Assembly: GCF_002926165.1 (NCBI RefSeq)
Contig: NZ_MAGP01000137.1
Coordinates: forward strand, 1-43,142
Source of the DNA: Micromonospora chalcea
GTDB taxonomy: Bacteria; Actinomycetota; Actinomycetes; Mycobacteriales; Micromonosporaceae
Length of the DNA: 43,142 nucleotides
Direction of reading: 5' to 3'
The notes below the pieces were generated by a model. The model worked only from the letters and a program-made list of their open reading frames with translations. It searched no databases and was not told the DNA's origin. Below, piece by piece: positions 23,685 through 31,854 of the stretch. A program made the translations under genes and the position numbers. Each line of letters opens with the position of its first letter. Position 1 is the first letter of the stretch.

Positions 23685-25016
23685 CTAGACCGTGTGCCGG
23701 TCGGCGAGTGTCAGCGCCTCGTCGAGGACCGCCAGTCCCGCCTTGGCCTCCGTCTCCGTCACCGTGCAGGGCGGCACCACGTGGATCCGGTTGAAGTTGG
23801 CGAACACCACCAGGCCGCCCCGCTTGCACTCGGCCAGCACGTCGTTCATCTCCGGCGACGAGGCCCCGTACGGCGCCAGCGGTTCCCGGGTCTCGCGGTC
23901 GCGGACCAGTTCCAGCGCCCAGAAGACGCCGAGCCCGCGTACGTCCCCGACGCTCGGGTGCCGCTCGGCGATCTCGCGCAGCCCCGGGCCGAGCACGTCC
24001 GCGCCGATCCGGGCGGCGTTCTCGACGATGCCCTCGTCCCGCATCGCGTTGATGGTCGCGACGGCGGCGGCGGTGGCCAGCGGGTGACCGGAGTAGGTCA
24101 GCCCGCCGGGGTAGGGGCGGGTGGCGAACGTGTCGGCGACGTGGTCGGCGATCACCACACCGCCGAGCGGCACGTAACCGGAGTTCACGCCCTTGGCGAA
24201 GGTGATCAGGTCGGGCGTCACGCCGTAGTGGTCGATGGCGAACCAGGCGCCGGTACGCCCGAACCCCGCCATCACCTCGTCGGCGATGTAGAGGATGCCG
24301 TGCCTGTTGCACAGCTCGCGTACGCCGGCGAGGAAGCCCGGCGGCGGCGGCATGATGCCGGCGGTGCCCGGCACGGTCTCCAGCACGATCGCGGCGATGG
24401 TGGACGGGCCCTCCATCTCCACTACGCGTTCGAGGTGGCGCAGCGCGAGCCGGCTCTCCTCCTCCTCGGTCGTGGCGCCGAACTCCGACCGGTACAGGAA
24501 CGGGCCGAAGAAGTGCACGACCCCGGCGGTGCCGTTGTCGCTGGGCCAGCGACGCGGGTCGCCGGTCAGGTTCACCGCGGTCTGGGTGCCGCCGTGGTAG
24601 CTGCGGTACTGGGACAGCACCTTCGGCCGGCCGGTGTGCAGCCGGGCCATCCGGACGGCGTGCTCGATCGCGTCCGCGCCGCCGTTTGTGAAGAACACCT
24701 TCTCCAGGCCCGCCGGGGTCCGCTCGGCGATCAGCCGGGCCGCCTCGCTGCGGGCGTCGTTGGCGTACGACGGCGCGATGGTGCACAGCTTGGCGGCCTG
24801 CTCCTGGATCGCCGCCACGACCGCCGGGTGCTGGTGGCCGATGTTGGTGTTGACGAGCTGGGAGGAGAAGTCCAGGTAGCGGTTCCCGTCGCCGTCCCAG
24901 AAGTACGAGCCCTCGGCGCGCTCGACCACCATCGGGTCGAGCAGGGCCTGGGCCGACCAGGAGTGGAAGACGTGGGCGCGGTCGAGTTCGTAGGTGCGGC
25001 GTGCGCTGGTGCTCAT
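23685..25016 (-). CDS. Class III (omega-amino acid) aminotransferase
   Basis: The 443-residue product is a full-length PLP enzyme of aminotransferase class III: YLDFSSQLVNTNIGHQHP, EKVFFTNGGADAIEHAVRMA, YRSYHGGTQTAVNLTGDPR, YIADEVMAGFGRTG and LITFAKGVNSGYVPLGGV with the PLP Lys275. Family members use beta-alanine, 3-aminoisobutyrate, GABA or taurine with pyruvate or 2-oxoglutarate. It lies 20 bases downstream of the semialdehyde dehydrogenase gene in one operon. That partner oxidises (methyl)malonate semialdehyde, so beta-alanine and 3-aminoisobutyrate are the best-supported donors; GABA or taurine cannot be excluded. Confidence 0.9.
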   Translation of the reverse strand: MSTSARRTYELDRAHVFHSWSAQALLDPMVVERAEGSYFWDGDGNRYLDFSSQLVNTNIGHQHPAVVAAIQEQAAKLCTIAPSYANDARSEAARLIAERTPAGLEKVFFTNGGADAIEHAVRMARLHTGRPKVLSQYRSYHGGTQTAVNLTGDPRRWPSDNGTAGVVHFFGPFLYRSEFGATTEEEESRLALRHLERVVEMEGPSTIAAIVLETVPGTAGIMPPPPGFLAGVRELCNRHGILYIADEVMAGFGRTGAWFAIDHYGVTPDLITFAKGVNSGYVPLGGVVIADHVADTFATRPYPGGLTYSGHPLATAAAVATINAMRDEGIVENAARIGADVLGPGLREIAERHPSVGDVRGLGVFWALELVRDRETREPLAPYGASSPEMNDVLAECKRGGLVVFANFNRIHVVPPCTVTETEAKAGLAVLDEALTLADRHTV

Positions 25017-25036
25017 TGTCGCGTCTCTCCCGCTGC

Positions 25037-26569
25037 TCAGACGTTCTCGGGGAAGCCGAGGTTGATTCCGCCGTGGCTGGGGTCGAGCCAGCGGGAGGTG
25101 ACGACCTTGCCGCGGGTGAAGAAGTGCACGCCCTCGGCGCCGTGGGCGTGGGAGTCGCCGAAGAGGCTGTCCTTCCAGCCGCCGAACGAGTAGTAGGCCA
25201 TCGGCACCGGGATCGGCACGTTGACGCCGACCATGCCGACCTCGACCTCGTTCTGGTACCGGCGGGCCGCGCCGCCGTCGTTGGTGAAGATGGCGGTCCC
25301 GTTGCCGTACGGGTTGGAGTTCACCAGCTTGAGCGCCTCGTCGTAGCTGCCGACCCGCACCACGGACAGCACCGGCCCGAAGATCTCGTCGGTGTACACG
25401 CTCATCTCCGGCGAGACCCGGTCCAGCAGGCTCGGCCCGAGCCAGAACCCGGACTCGTCGCCGTCGACCTGCACCTTCCGCCCGTCCACCACCAGTTCGG
25501 CGCCGGCCTCGACGCCCGCGTCCAGGTACGACGCGACCCGGTCGCGGTGCTCCCGGGTGACCAGCGGCCCCATGTCGCAGGAGCGGCGGCCGTCACCGAT
25601 CTTCAGGCCGGCGATGCGCTCGCGGATGCGCGCCACCAGGTCGTCGGCGACGGGCTCGACGACCACCAGAGCGGAGATCGCCATGCACCGCTCGCCGGCC
25701 GAGCCGAACCCGGCGTTGACCGCCGCGTCGGCGGCCAGGTCGAGGTCGGCGTCCGGCAGCACCACCATGTGGTTCTTCGCGCCGCCGAGGGCCTGTACGC
25801 GCTTGCCGTTGCGGGTGCCGGTCTCGTACACGTACCGGGCGATCGGGGTGGAGCCGACGAACGACACGGCCTTGACCTCGGGGTGCTCCAGCAGCCGGTC
25901 GACAGCGACCTTGTCGCCGTGCACCACGTTGAACACGCCGGCGGGCAGGCCGGCCTGCTCCCAGAGCCGGGCGACGAGCAGCGACGCGGACGGGTCCTTC
26001 TCGCTGGGCTTGAGCACGACGGCGTTGCCGGCCGCGATGGCGATCGGCACGAACCACATCGGGACCATCACCGGGAAGTTGAACGGGGAGATGACGGCGC
26101 AGACGCCGACCGGCTGCCGGATGGAGTAGACGTCCACGTTCGTGGACACGCCCTCGGAGTAGCCGCCCTTGAGCAGGTGCGGGATGCCGCAGGCGAACTC
26201 CACGACCTCCAGGCCGCGGGTGACCTCGCCCAGGGCGTCCGAGACGACCTTGCCGTGCTCGGCCGTGATCAGCTCGGCCAGTTCCTGCTTGTGCTGGTTC
26301 ACCAGCTCCCGGAACGCGAACAGCACCTGGGTGCGCTTGGTCAGCGACGAGTTCCGCCAGGAGGCGAACGCGGCGGCGGCGGAGGCGACCGCCTGGTCCA
26401 CCTCGTCGACGGAGGCCAGCGGCACCTCCGTCCGGACCGTGCCCAGCGCCGGATCGTAGACTGGGGCCGTACGCTCGGTGACGCCGGCGAACGCCTTGCC
26501 GTCGATCCAGTGGGTCACCCGCTCCAGCGGGACGGGAGCGGGCACGGTGCCGGGTGCTGTCTGGGTCAT
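25037..26569 (-). CDS. mmsA: CoA-acylating (methyl)malonate-semialdehyde dehydrogenase
   Basis: The 510-residue product belongs to the aldehyde dehydrogenase superfamily but has family-specific features: SPFNFPVMVPMWFVPIAIA, PSEKDPSASLLVARL, SFVGSTPIARYVYETG, ALGGAKNHMVVLPDAD (Asn at the place of the general-base Glu of hydrolytic dehydrogenases) and GSAGERCMAISALV with the nucleophile Cys295. It converts methylmalonate semialdehyde to propionyl-CoA, or malonate semialdehyde to acetyl-CoA, releasing CO2. ATG 26569 begins just where homologous proteins begin (VTHWIDGKAFAG soon after). It heads the operon with the aminotransferase and is divergent from a PucR-type regulator, a pairing that suggests local control. 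Confidence 0.94.
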   Translation of the reverse strand: MTQTAPGTVPAPVPLERVTHWIDGKAFAGVTERTAPVYDPALGTVRTEVPLASVDEVDQAVASAAAAFASWRNSSLTKRTQVLFAFRELVNQHKQELAELITAEHGKVVSDALGEVTRGLEVVEFACGIPHLLKGGYSEGVSTNVDVYSIRQPVGVCAVISPFNFPVMVPMWFVPIAIAAGNAVVLKPSEKDPSASLLVARLWEQAGLPAGVFNVVHGDKVAVDRLLEHPEVKAVSFVGSTPIARYVYETGTRNGKRVQALGGAKNHMVVLPDADLDLAADAAVNAGFGSAGERCMAISALVVVEPVADDLVARIRERIAGLKIGDGRRSCDMGPLVTREHRDRVASYLDAGVEAGAELVVDGRKVQVDGDESGFWLGPSLLDRVSPEMSVYTDEIFGPVLSVVRVGSYDEALKLVNSNPYGNGTAIFTNDGGAARRYQNEVEVGMVGVNVPIPVPMAYYSFGGWKDSLFGDSHAHGAEGVHFFTRGKVVTSRWLDPSHGGINLGFPENV

Positions 26570-26634
26570 GCCCGGATCATCTGCGCTTCCCCAGGCCCGG
26601 GCAATGGGCACTGTGTCGTTCCCGCCCGGGAGAA

Positions 26635-26649
26635 GCACACATACTGTGC
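26635..26649. promoter_or_regulatory. Candidate operator for the PucR-type regulator
   Basis: GCACA-CATAC-TGTGC is a 5-5-5 palindrome in the 106-base spacer between the divergent mmsA and regulator starts, 27 bases before the regulator ATG. A related GGCACTGTGTC lies at about 26607-26617. Position between divergent genes supports an operator; there is no known consensus to compare it with. Confidence 0.4.
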
Positions 26650-26675
26650 GCCGGAGCGAGGAGGGAGACGGTCTG

Positions 26676-28319
26676 ATGCCGATGACGGTTCGCGACGTGC
26701 TCGAACTGCCGGCGTTGCAGCAGGCCGGGCCGCGTGTCATGGCCGGGCGGGACCGCCTGGACGCTCCGGTGCGCTGGGTGCACGTGGCCGAGATCCCGGA
26801 GATCGCCGACCTGCTCCGCGGCGGGGAGCTGGTCCTCACCACCGGTATCGGCCTGCCGCCGGACGACGACGGGCTGCGCCGGTGGATCGACGGCCTGGCG
26901 GCGGTCGGCGCGGCCGGGGTCGTGGTCGAGCTGGGCCGCCGGTTCGGCGGGACGCTGCCGGCCGCGCTCGTCGAGCAGGCCCGCAGCCGGAACCTGCCGC
27001 TCGTCGCGCTCCAGCGGGAGATGCGGTTCGTGGCGGTGACCGAGGTGGTCCACTCGGTGATCGTCGAGGAGCAGACCGCCGAGCTGCTCGCGAAGGACGA
27101 GATCCACCGGATCTTCACCGAGCTGTCGGTGGAGGGCGCGGAGCCCCGGCAGGTGCTCCGCGAGGTCACCCGTCTGTCCCGGCGTCCCGTGGTGCTGGAG
27201 AACCTCTCCCACCAGGTGCTGGCGTACGAGACCGGCCCGCTGTCGGCCGAGGAGCTGCTCGACCGCTGGGAGACCCGCTCACGCGCGGTCGAGGTCCCGT
27301 CCGGCACCGGCTACGAGCCGCGTTCGGGCTGGCTGGTGACCGGCGTGGAGGCGCGGGGCAACAGGTGGGGGCGGCTGGTGCTGCTGTGCGACCAGGAGCC
27401 GCCGGCCCGGACGAGCGTCCTGCTGGAGCGCGCCGCGTCCACCATCGCGCTGAACCAGCTCGTCGCCCGGGACGACTCGTCTGTCGAACGGCAGGCGCGC
27501 AGCAGCCTGCTGTGGAGCATCGTCAACCACTCCGCGCCGACCCGGGACGTGGCGCTGCGGGCGCGCGGACTCGGTGTGCCGCTGGAACAGCGGCGGCTGC
27601 TCGGGGTGGTGGTCCGCCGGCGCCGCCCGGGCCCGGGGCCCGGCGCCGAGATGAACGCGCGCCGCCGGGAACTGCTGGACGCGGTGGAGACGGCGGTGCG
27701 CGACTGCGGGCTGGCGGCGCTGGCCGGGGACGTCGACGGACTCGGTGGTGCGGAGGTCACCGTGCTCGTCGCCCTCACCGACGCCGAGTCCGACGAGGCC
27801 GCGTTGCTCGGCCTGTCCACCGCGCTCACCCGGGCGGGACTGCAGGCCGGGTCGGACGTCGTGGTCGCCGCCGGATCAGTGGTCAGGTCGCTTGACCTGG
27901 CGCGGCGCTCGCTGATCGAGGCGGCCCAGGTGGCCGACGCCACGGCGCACACCGCCGAGCCCCGGCCCTTCTACCGGCTCCTCGACGTCCGCCTCCGGGG
28001 CCTGCTGTACCTGCTGCGCGACGACGTGCGTCTGCAGACGTTCGTCGAGCGCGAACTGGGCCCGCTGCTCTCCTACGACGAGCGGCACGGCACGAACCAC
28101 GTGGCGCTGCTCGAGGCGTACCTGGTCGAGGGGCGCAACAAGCGGCGTGCGGCGGAGGAGATGTCGCTGTCCCGCTCCGCGCTGTACCAGCGGTTGCAGT
28201 TGATCGAGCGGGTGCTCGGCGTCGACCTGGATTCGAGCGAGCGGCGCCTGTCGCTGCACGTGGCGCTCACCGCCCGCGACGTCATGCGCGGCGGCGGCAT
28301 CTCCGGTTCCGCGGGCTGA
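26676..28319 (+). CDS. PucR-family transcriptional regulator
   Basis: The 547-residue product has an N-terminal PucR (purine-catabolism) domain (about 5-130: VRDVLELPALQQAGPRVMAGRDRL, RWVHVAEIPEIADLLRGGELVLTTG), a GGDEF-like middle region typical of the CdaR/PucR group, and a C-terminal HTH (VEGRNKRRAAEEMSLSRSALYQRLQLIERVLGVDL). Such regulators often act on genes for nitrogen-compound breakdown (purines, GABA, pyrimidines). GAGGAGGGAGA precedes ATG 26676. It is divergent from the mmsA-aminotransferase operon, which is its most likely target, and its stop is three bases from the convergent ACT-like gene. Confidence 0.92.
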   Translation: MPMTVRDVLELPALQQAGPRVMAGRDRLDAPVRWVHVAEIPEIADLLRGGELVLTTGIGLPPDDDGLRRWIDGLAAVGAAGVVVELGRRFGGTLPAALVEQARSRNLPLVALQREMRFVAVTEVVHSVIVEEQTAELLAKDEIHRIFTELSVEGAEPRQVLREVTRLSRRPVVLENLSHQVLAYETGPLSAEELLDRWETRSRAVEVPSGTGYEPRSGWLVTGVEARGNRWGRLVLLCDQEPPARTSVLLERAASTIALNQLVARDDSSVERQARSSLLWSIVNHSAPTRDVALRARGLGVPLEQRRLLGVVVRRRRPGPGPGAEMNARRRELLDAVETAVRDCGLAALAGDVDGLGGAEVTVLVALTDAESDEAALLGLSTALTRAGLQAGSDVVVAAGSVVRSLDLARRSLIEAAQVADATAHTAEPRPFYRLLDVRLRGLLYLLRDDVRLQTFVERELGPLLSYDERHGTNHVALLEAYLVEGRNKRRAAEEMSLSRSALYQRLQLIERVLGVDLDSSERRLSLHVALTARDVMRGGGISGSAG

Positions 28320-28322
28320 CTG

Positions 28323-28691
28323 TCACCTGCCGCGACGCGCCCGGGGGCGCCGGACACCGTCGCGGGTGGGCGAGGTGTGCACGCTGACGCTGACGACCGG
28401 GATCGCCCTCGCGACGCTCTTGCGTACCGTCTCCAGCGACGCCGTGGCGGGGGAGCACTCCACGATCATCACCGCCGACCGGTCCGGGCACTGCACGTAC
28501 TGGACGTGCGTCACCGCGACCCGGCGTGAGTGCAGGACGGACAGCACCTTGAGCAGGCCGGTGGTGGAGTGCCCGGGGCCGAGGTGCACCACCATCGTGC
28601 ACGCGCCGGCGTGGGAGTCGTCGTGCGGCCGGACGGCCGGGCCGGGAAGCCGGCGATCGACGGTGTCGGGGGGAAACGGGAACGTGGTCAC
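28323..28691 (-). CDS. Stand-alone ACT-like domain protein
   Basis: The 122-residue product has a central unit of about 70 residues (MVVHLGPGHSTTGLLKVLSV, RVAVTHVQYVQCPDR, AVMIVECSPATASLETVRKS, PVVSVSVHT) with the beta-alpha-beta-beta-alpha-beta order of an ACT domain, most like the small regulatory subunit of acetolactate synthase. Flanks are Pro/Arg rich and probably disordered. The start is GTG 28691. ACT domains bind amino acids; a role in branched-chain amino-acid sensing would suit the neighbouring valine-type genes but is inference. It converges on the PucR gene. Confidence 0.65.
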   Translation of the reverse strand: MTTFPFPPDTVDRRLPGPAVRPHDDSHAGACTMVVHLGPGHSTTGLLKVLSVLHSRRVAVTHVQYVQCPDRSAVMIVECSPATASLETVRKSVARAIPVVSVSVHTSPTRDGVRRPRARRGR

Positions 28692-29010
28692 GGGAGCCTC
28701 ACAGTGTCGAGCCGACAGGGTGGCTTGGCCGGCGACGCACGCGAAGGCGTACGCCGCCTAGGTAATCGGCCCGATCGCGATGTGCATGCCCACGGCGGGG
28801 AGTGTGGCACGTCTCCGGGCCGCCGGGGAGGCTCCGGCGGCAAGCCGTCCGGCACGTGAGACAGCGCTCTGACCTGCGGATCGACGATCGTGGTGGGGCT
28901 TCGCGCCGGGCGCCTGCGAGTTACCGGCCGGTACGCATGCACTTAAGGATCGTTCAGGATCTCGCTCTACACTCGGGCTTGGGACGACGACTTGAGAAGG
29001 AGCTCCGCGC
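28692..29010. other. Divergent spacer upstream of icmA and the ACT-like gene
   Basis: This 319-base region lies between two divergent starts. A GC-rich hairpin (28819-28826 with 28834-28841) and a possible -10 hexamer TACACT at 28968-28973 for the rightward mutase gene can be seen. On the minus strand a nine-codon frame (28787 to 28758) reads MHIAIGPIT, three Ile in nine residues, ahead of the ACT-like gene. I see no B12-riboswitch signature despite the B12-dependent downstream enzyme. Confidence 0.35.
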
Positions 29011-30699
29011 ATGGACGCTGACGAGATCGCCGCCGGTCGGGCCCGCTGGCAGGCCCGCTACGACGCCGCCCGCAAGCGCGACGCGGACTTCACCACGCTG
29101 TCCGGCATGAGCGTCGAACCGGTGTACGGCCCGCCGGAGGGCGCGGCGTACCCGGGCTTCGACCGGATCGGCTGGCCGGGCGAGTTCCCGTACACCAGGG
29201 GTCTGTACCCGACCGGCTACCGCGGGCGGACCTGGACCATCCGGCAGTTCGCCGGTTTCGGCAACGCCCGGCAGACGAACGAGCGCTACAAGATGATCCT
29301 CGGCGCCGGTGGCGGCGGGCTCTCCGTCGCCTTCGACATGCCGACGCTGATGGGACGCGACTCCGACGACCCGCAGTCGCTCGGCGAGGTCGGCCACTGC
29401 GGTGTCGCCGTCGACTCGGCCGCCGACATGGAGGTGCTGTTCGACGGCATCGACCTGGCCGGCGTGACCACCTCGATGACCATCTCCGGTCCGGCCGTGC
29501 CGGTCTTCTGCATGTACCTGGTCGCCGCCGAACGGCAGGGCGCCGATCTGTCCACACTGGACGGAACGCTCCAGACGGACATCTTCAAGGAGTACATCGC
29601 GCAGAAGGAGTGGCTGTTCGACCCCGAGCCGCACCTGCGCCTCATCGGCGACCTGATGGAGTACTGCGCCCGGGAGATCCCCCGGTACAAGCCGCTGTCC
29701 GTCTCCGGCTACCACATCCGCGAGGCCGGCTCGACCGCCGCGCAGGAGCTGGCGTACACGCTGGCCGACGGGTTCGGGTACGTCGAGCTGGGCCTGTCGC
29801 GCGGGCTCGACGTGAACACGTTCGCCCCCGGCCTGAGCTTCTTCTTCGACTCCCATGTGGACTTCTTCGAGGAGATCGCCAAGTTCCGCGCCGCCCGCCG
29901 GATCTGGGCCCGCTGGCTGCGCGACGTGTACGGCGCCACCAGCGAGAAGGCGCAGTGGCTGCGGTTCCACACACAGACCGCCGGAGTGTCGCTGACCGCG
30001 CAGCAGCCGGTGAACAACGTGGTACGCACCGCCGTGGAGGCCCTGGCCGCGGTGCTCGGCGGCACCAACTCGCTGCACACCAACGCGCTCGACGAGACGC
30101 TCGCCCTGCCCACCGACGAGTCGGCCGAGATCGCCCTGCGTACCCAGCAGGTGCTGATGGAGGAGACCGGGGTGACCAATGTGGCCGACCCGCTCGGCGG
30201 CGCCTGGTACGTCGAGGCGCTCACCGACCGGATCGAGGCCGAGGCGGAGGAGATCTTCGCCCGGATCAAGCAGCTCGGCGGCGAGGGCCCGCACGCCATC
30301 GGCCCGATGACCTCCGGCATCCTGCGCGGCATCGAGGACGGCTGGTTCACCGGGCACATCGCCGAGTCGGCGTTCGCCTACCAGCAGGCGCTGGAGAAGG
30401 GCGACAAGAAGATCGTCGGCGTCAACTGCCACACCGGCACCGTCGCCAAGGACCTGGAGATCCTGCGCATCTCGCACGAGGTGGAGCTGGAGCAGCACCG
30501 GGTGCTGGCCGAGCGCAAGTCGGCTCGCGACGACGCCGCCGTCACCGCCGCCGTGGCGCGGATGGTCGAGGTGGCCCGCAGCGGCGAGAACATGATCCCC
30601 GCCATGCTCGACGCGGTCCGCGCCGAGGCCACCCTCGGCGAGATCTGCGACGCCCTCCGCACCGAGTGGGGCGTCTACCGCGAGCCCGCCCGCTTCTGA
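29011..30699 (+). CDS. icmA: Isobutyryl-CoA mutase large subunit
   Basis: The 562-residue product is a B12-dependent acyl-CoA mutase catalytic subunit (TIM barrel; WTIRQFAGFGNARQTNERYK, GGLSVAFDMPTLMGRDSDDP, SMTISGPAVPVFCMYLVAAE, NSLHTNALDETLALPT). Two substrate-pocket residues decide the subtype: Phe80 (RQF) and Gln198 (YIAQKEW) are those of isobutyryl-CoA mutase, where methylmalonyl-CoA mutase has Tyr and Arg. Length also fits IcmA. It interconverts isobutyryl-CoA and n-butyryl-CoA and needs a separate B12-binding small subunit, not found here. GAAGGAGC precedes ATG 29011. The branched-chain dehydrogenase operon 6 kb to the left would supply isobutyryl-CoA from valine. Confidence 0.93.
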   Translation: MDADEIAAGRARWQARYDAARKRDADFTTLSGMSVEPVYGPPEGAAYPGFDRIGWPGEFPYTRGLYPTGYRGRTWTIRQFAGFGNARQTNERYKMILGAGGGGLSVAFDMPTLMGRDSDDPQSLGEVGHCGVAVDSAADMEVLFDGIDLAGVTTSMTISGPAVPVFCMYLVAAERQGADLSTLDGTLQTDIFKEYIAQKEWLFDPEPHLRLIGDLMEYCAREIPRYKPLSVSGYHIREAGSTAAQELAYTLADGFGYVELGLSRGLDVNTFAPGLSFFFDSHVDFFEEIAKFRAARRIWARWLRDVYGATSEKAQWLRFHTQTAGVSLTAQQPVNNVVRTAVEALAAVLGGTNSLHTNALDETLALPTDESAEIALRTQQVLMEETGVTNVADPLGGAWYVEALTDRIEAEAEEIFARIKQLGGEGPHAIGPMTSGILRGIEDGWFTGHIAESAFAYQQALEKGDKKIVGVNCHTGTVAKDLEILRISHEVELEQHRVLAERKSARDDAAVTAAVARMVEVARSGENMIPAMLDAVRAEATLGEICDALRTEWGVYREPARF

Positions 30700-30711
30700 C
30701 CGCCGCTTTGT

Positions 30712-30791
30712 AAGGAAGGGCCCCTTGTTAACAGCTGCTGTTAACAAGGGGCCCTTCCTCTACCGCAGGCGTTAACAAGGGGCCCTTCCTT
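30712..30791. repeat. Triple GTTAACAAGGGGCCCTTCCT repeat
   Basis: A perfect 23-bp inverted repeat (30713-30735 with 30737-30759, one-base loop) is followed by a third, direct copy at 30771-30791. Each arm holds GTTAACAAGGGGCCCTTCCT or its complement. The pattern is, in my recollection, a very common intergenic repeat in Micromonospora. It lies 13 bases after the icmA stop and could also terminate transcription. Confidence 0.85.
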
Positions 30792-30878
30792 GCGGGCGGG
30801 CTGAGCTGGGGGAGAGTGGTGACTGTCGCCGTCGCGGCTGGTCGGAGATCCGTCGCGTACGTGCGAGACTAGACAACC

Positions 30879-31796
30879 ATGAGCGACCCACGGATCACCT
30901 CGTCGATCTTCACCCGCGGCGCGGTCGACCTCAGCGCGCTGCGCACCCCCGCACCTGCCGACACCTCCACCGCCACACCGTCTCCGGGCGGCACGCCCGC
31001 CGGGCTGCCGGGCAGCCCCGCCGGCTCCGCCGCCGTGATCGACGTGACCGAGGCGAACATCCAGTCCGAGGTGCTCGAACGCTCGCTCACCACACCGGTA
31101 GTGGTCTTCTTCGGCGCCGCCGGTTACCCGGAGAGCGACCAGTTCGCCCCGGTGCTGGAGAAGCTGGCCGCCGAGGGCGGCGGAGCGTGGCTGCTGGCCC
31201 GGGTCGACGTGCAGCAGCAGCCGCGGCTCGCGCAGATGTTCCAGCTCCAGGCGCTGCCCACCACGTACGCCATCGTCGGTGGCCGCCCGATCGACGCCTT
31301 CCCGGGCCCGGTGCCCGAGTCGCAGTTGCGACAGTGGCTCCAGGCCGTGCTCAAGGCCGGTGGCGTCACCGTCGCCGAACCGGAGGACCCGCGCCTCGAC
31401 GCCGCCGACGACGCGCTGATGAGCGGTGACCTCGACGCGGCCGAGGCGGCGTACCGGAAGATCCTCGCCGAGTCCCCGGCCGACGCGGCGGCGGAGGCGG
31501 GCCTGGCGCAGGTCGGGCTGGCCCGCCGGGTCGCCGGCGCCGACCCGCAGGGCGCGCTGGACGCCGCGGCCGCCGCCCCCGACGACGTGGACGCCCAACT
31601 GCTGGCCGCCGACATCGAGGTGCTCAGCGGCCTCGCCGACCAGGCGTACCAGCGGCTCGTCGGCCTGGTCCGGCGCACCGCCGGGGACGACCGGGACCGG
31701 GTACGCCAGCACCTGCTCGGCCTGTTCACCATCGCCGGCCCGGACGACCCCGCCGTGGCCTCCGCCCGACGCGCCCTGGCCAGCGCGCTGTTCTGA
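30879..31796 (+). CDS. CnoX/YbbN-like thioredoxin-fold and TPR protein
   Basis: The 305-residue product begins with a Pro/Thr-rich segment (1-50), then a thioredoxin-fold domain (VIDVTEANIQSEVLERSLTTP, VVVFFGAAGYPESDQFAPVL, LLARVDVQQQPRLAQMF, ALPTTYAIVGGRPIDAFPG) and a C-terminal TPR region (DDALMSGDLDAAEAAYRKIL). The redox CXXC is absent: AGYPES (81-86) occupies that place, so it cannot act as a disulfide reductase. Proteins of this architecture are holdases or co-chaperones. It is cytoplasmic, separated from icmA by the triple repeat, and 58 bases upstream of the arginase-family gene. Confidence 0.85.
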   Translation: MSDPRITSSIFTRGAVDLSALRTPAPADTSTATPSPGGTPAGLPGSPAGSAAVIDVTEANIQSEVLERSLTTPVVVFFGAAGYPESDQFAPVLEKLAAEGGGAWLLARVDVQQQPRLAQMFQLQALPTTYAIVGGRPIDAFPGPVPESQLRQWLQAVLKAGGVTVAEPEDPRLDAADDALMSGDLDAAEAAYRKILAESPADAAAEAGLAQVGLARRVAGADPQGALDAAAAAPDDVDAQLLAADIEVLSGLADQAYQRLVGLVRRTAGDDRDRVRQHLLGLFTIAGPDDPAVASARRALASALF

Positions 31797-31854
31797 GTCA
31801 ACCCGCGCGGGCCGGCGCACCGCCGGCCCGCCCGACCACCGAGGACGGGAGCCC

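Noticed and set aside
29011..30699. Methylmalonyl-CoA mutase alpha subunit
   Set aside because: The substrate-pocket residues are Phe80 and Gln198, and there is no B12 domain; both fit isobutyryl-CoA mutase.
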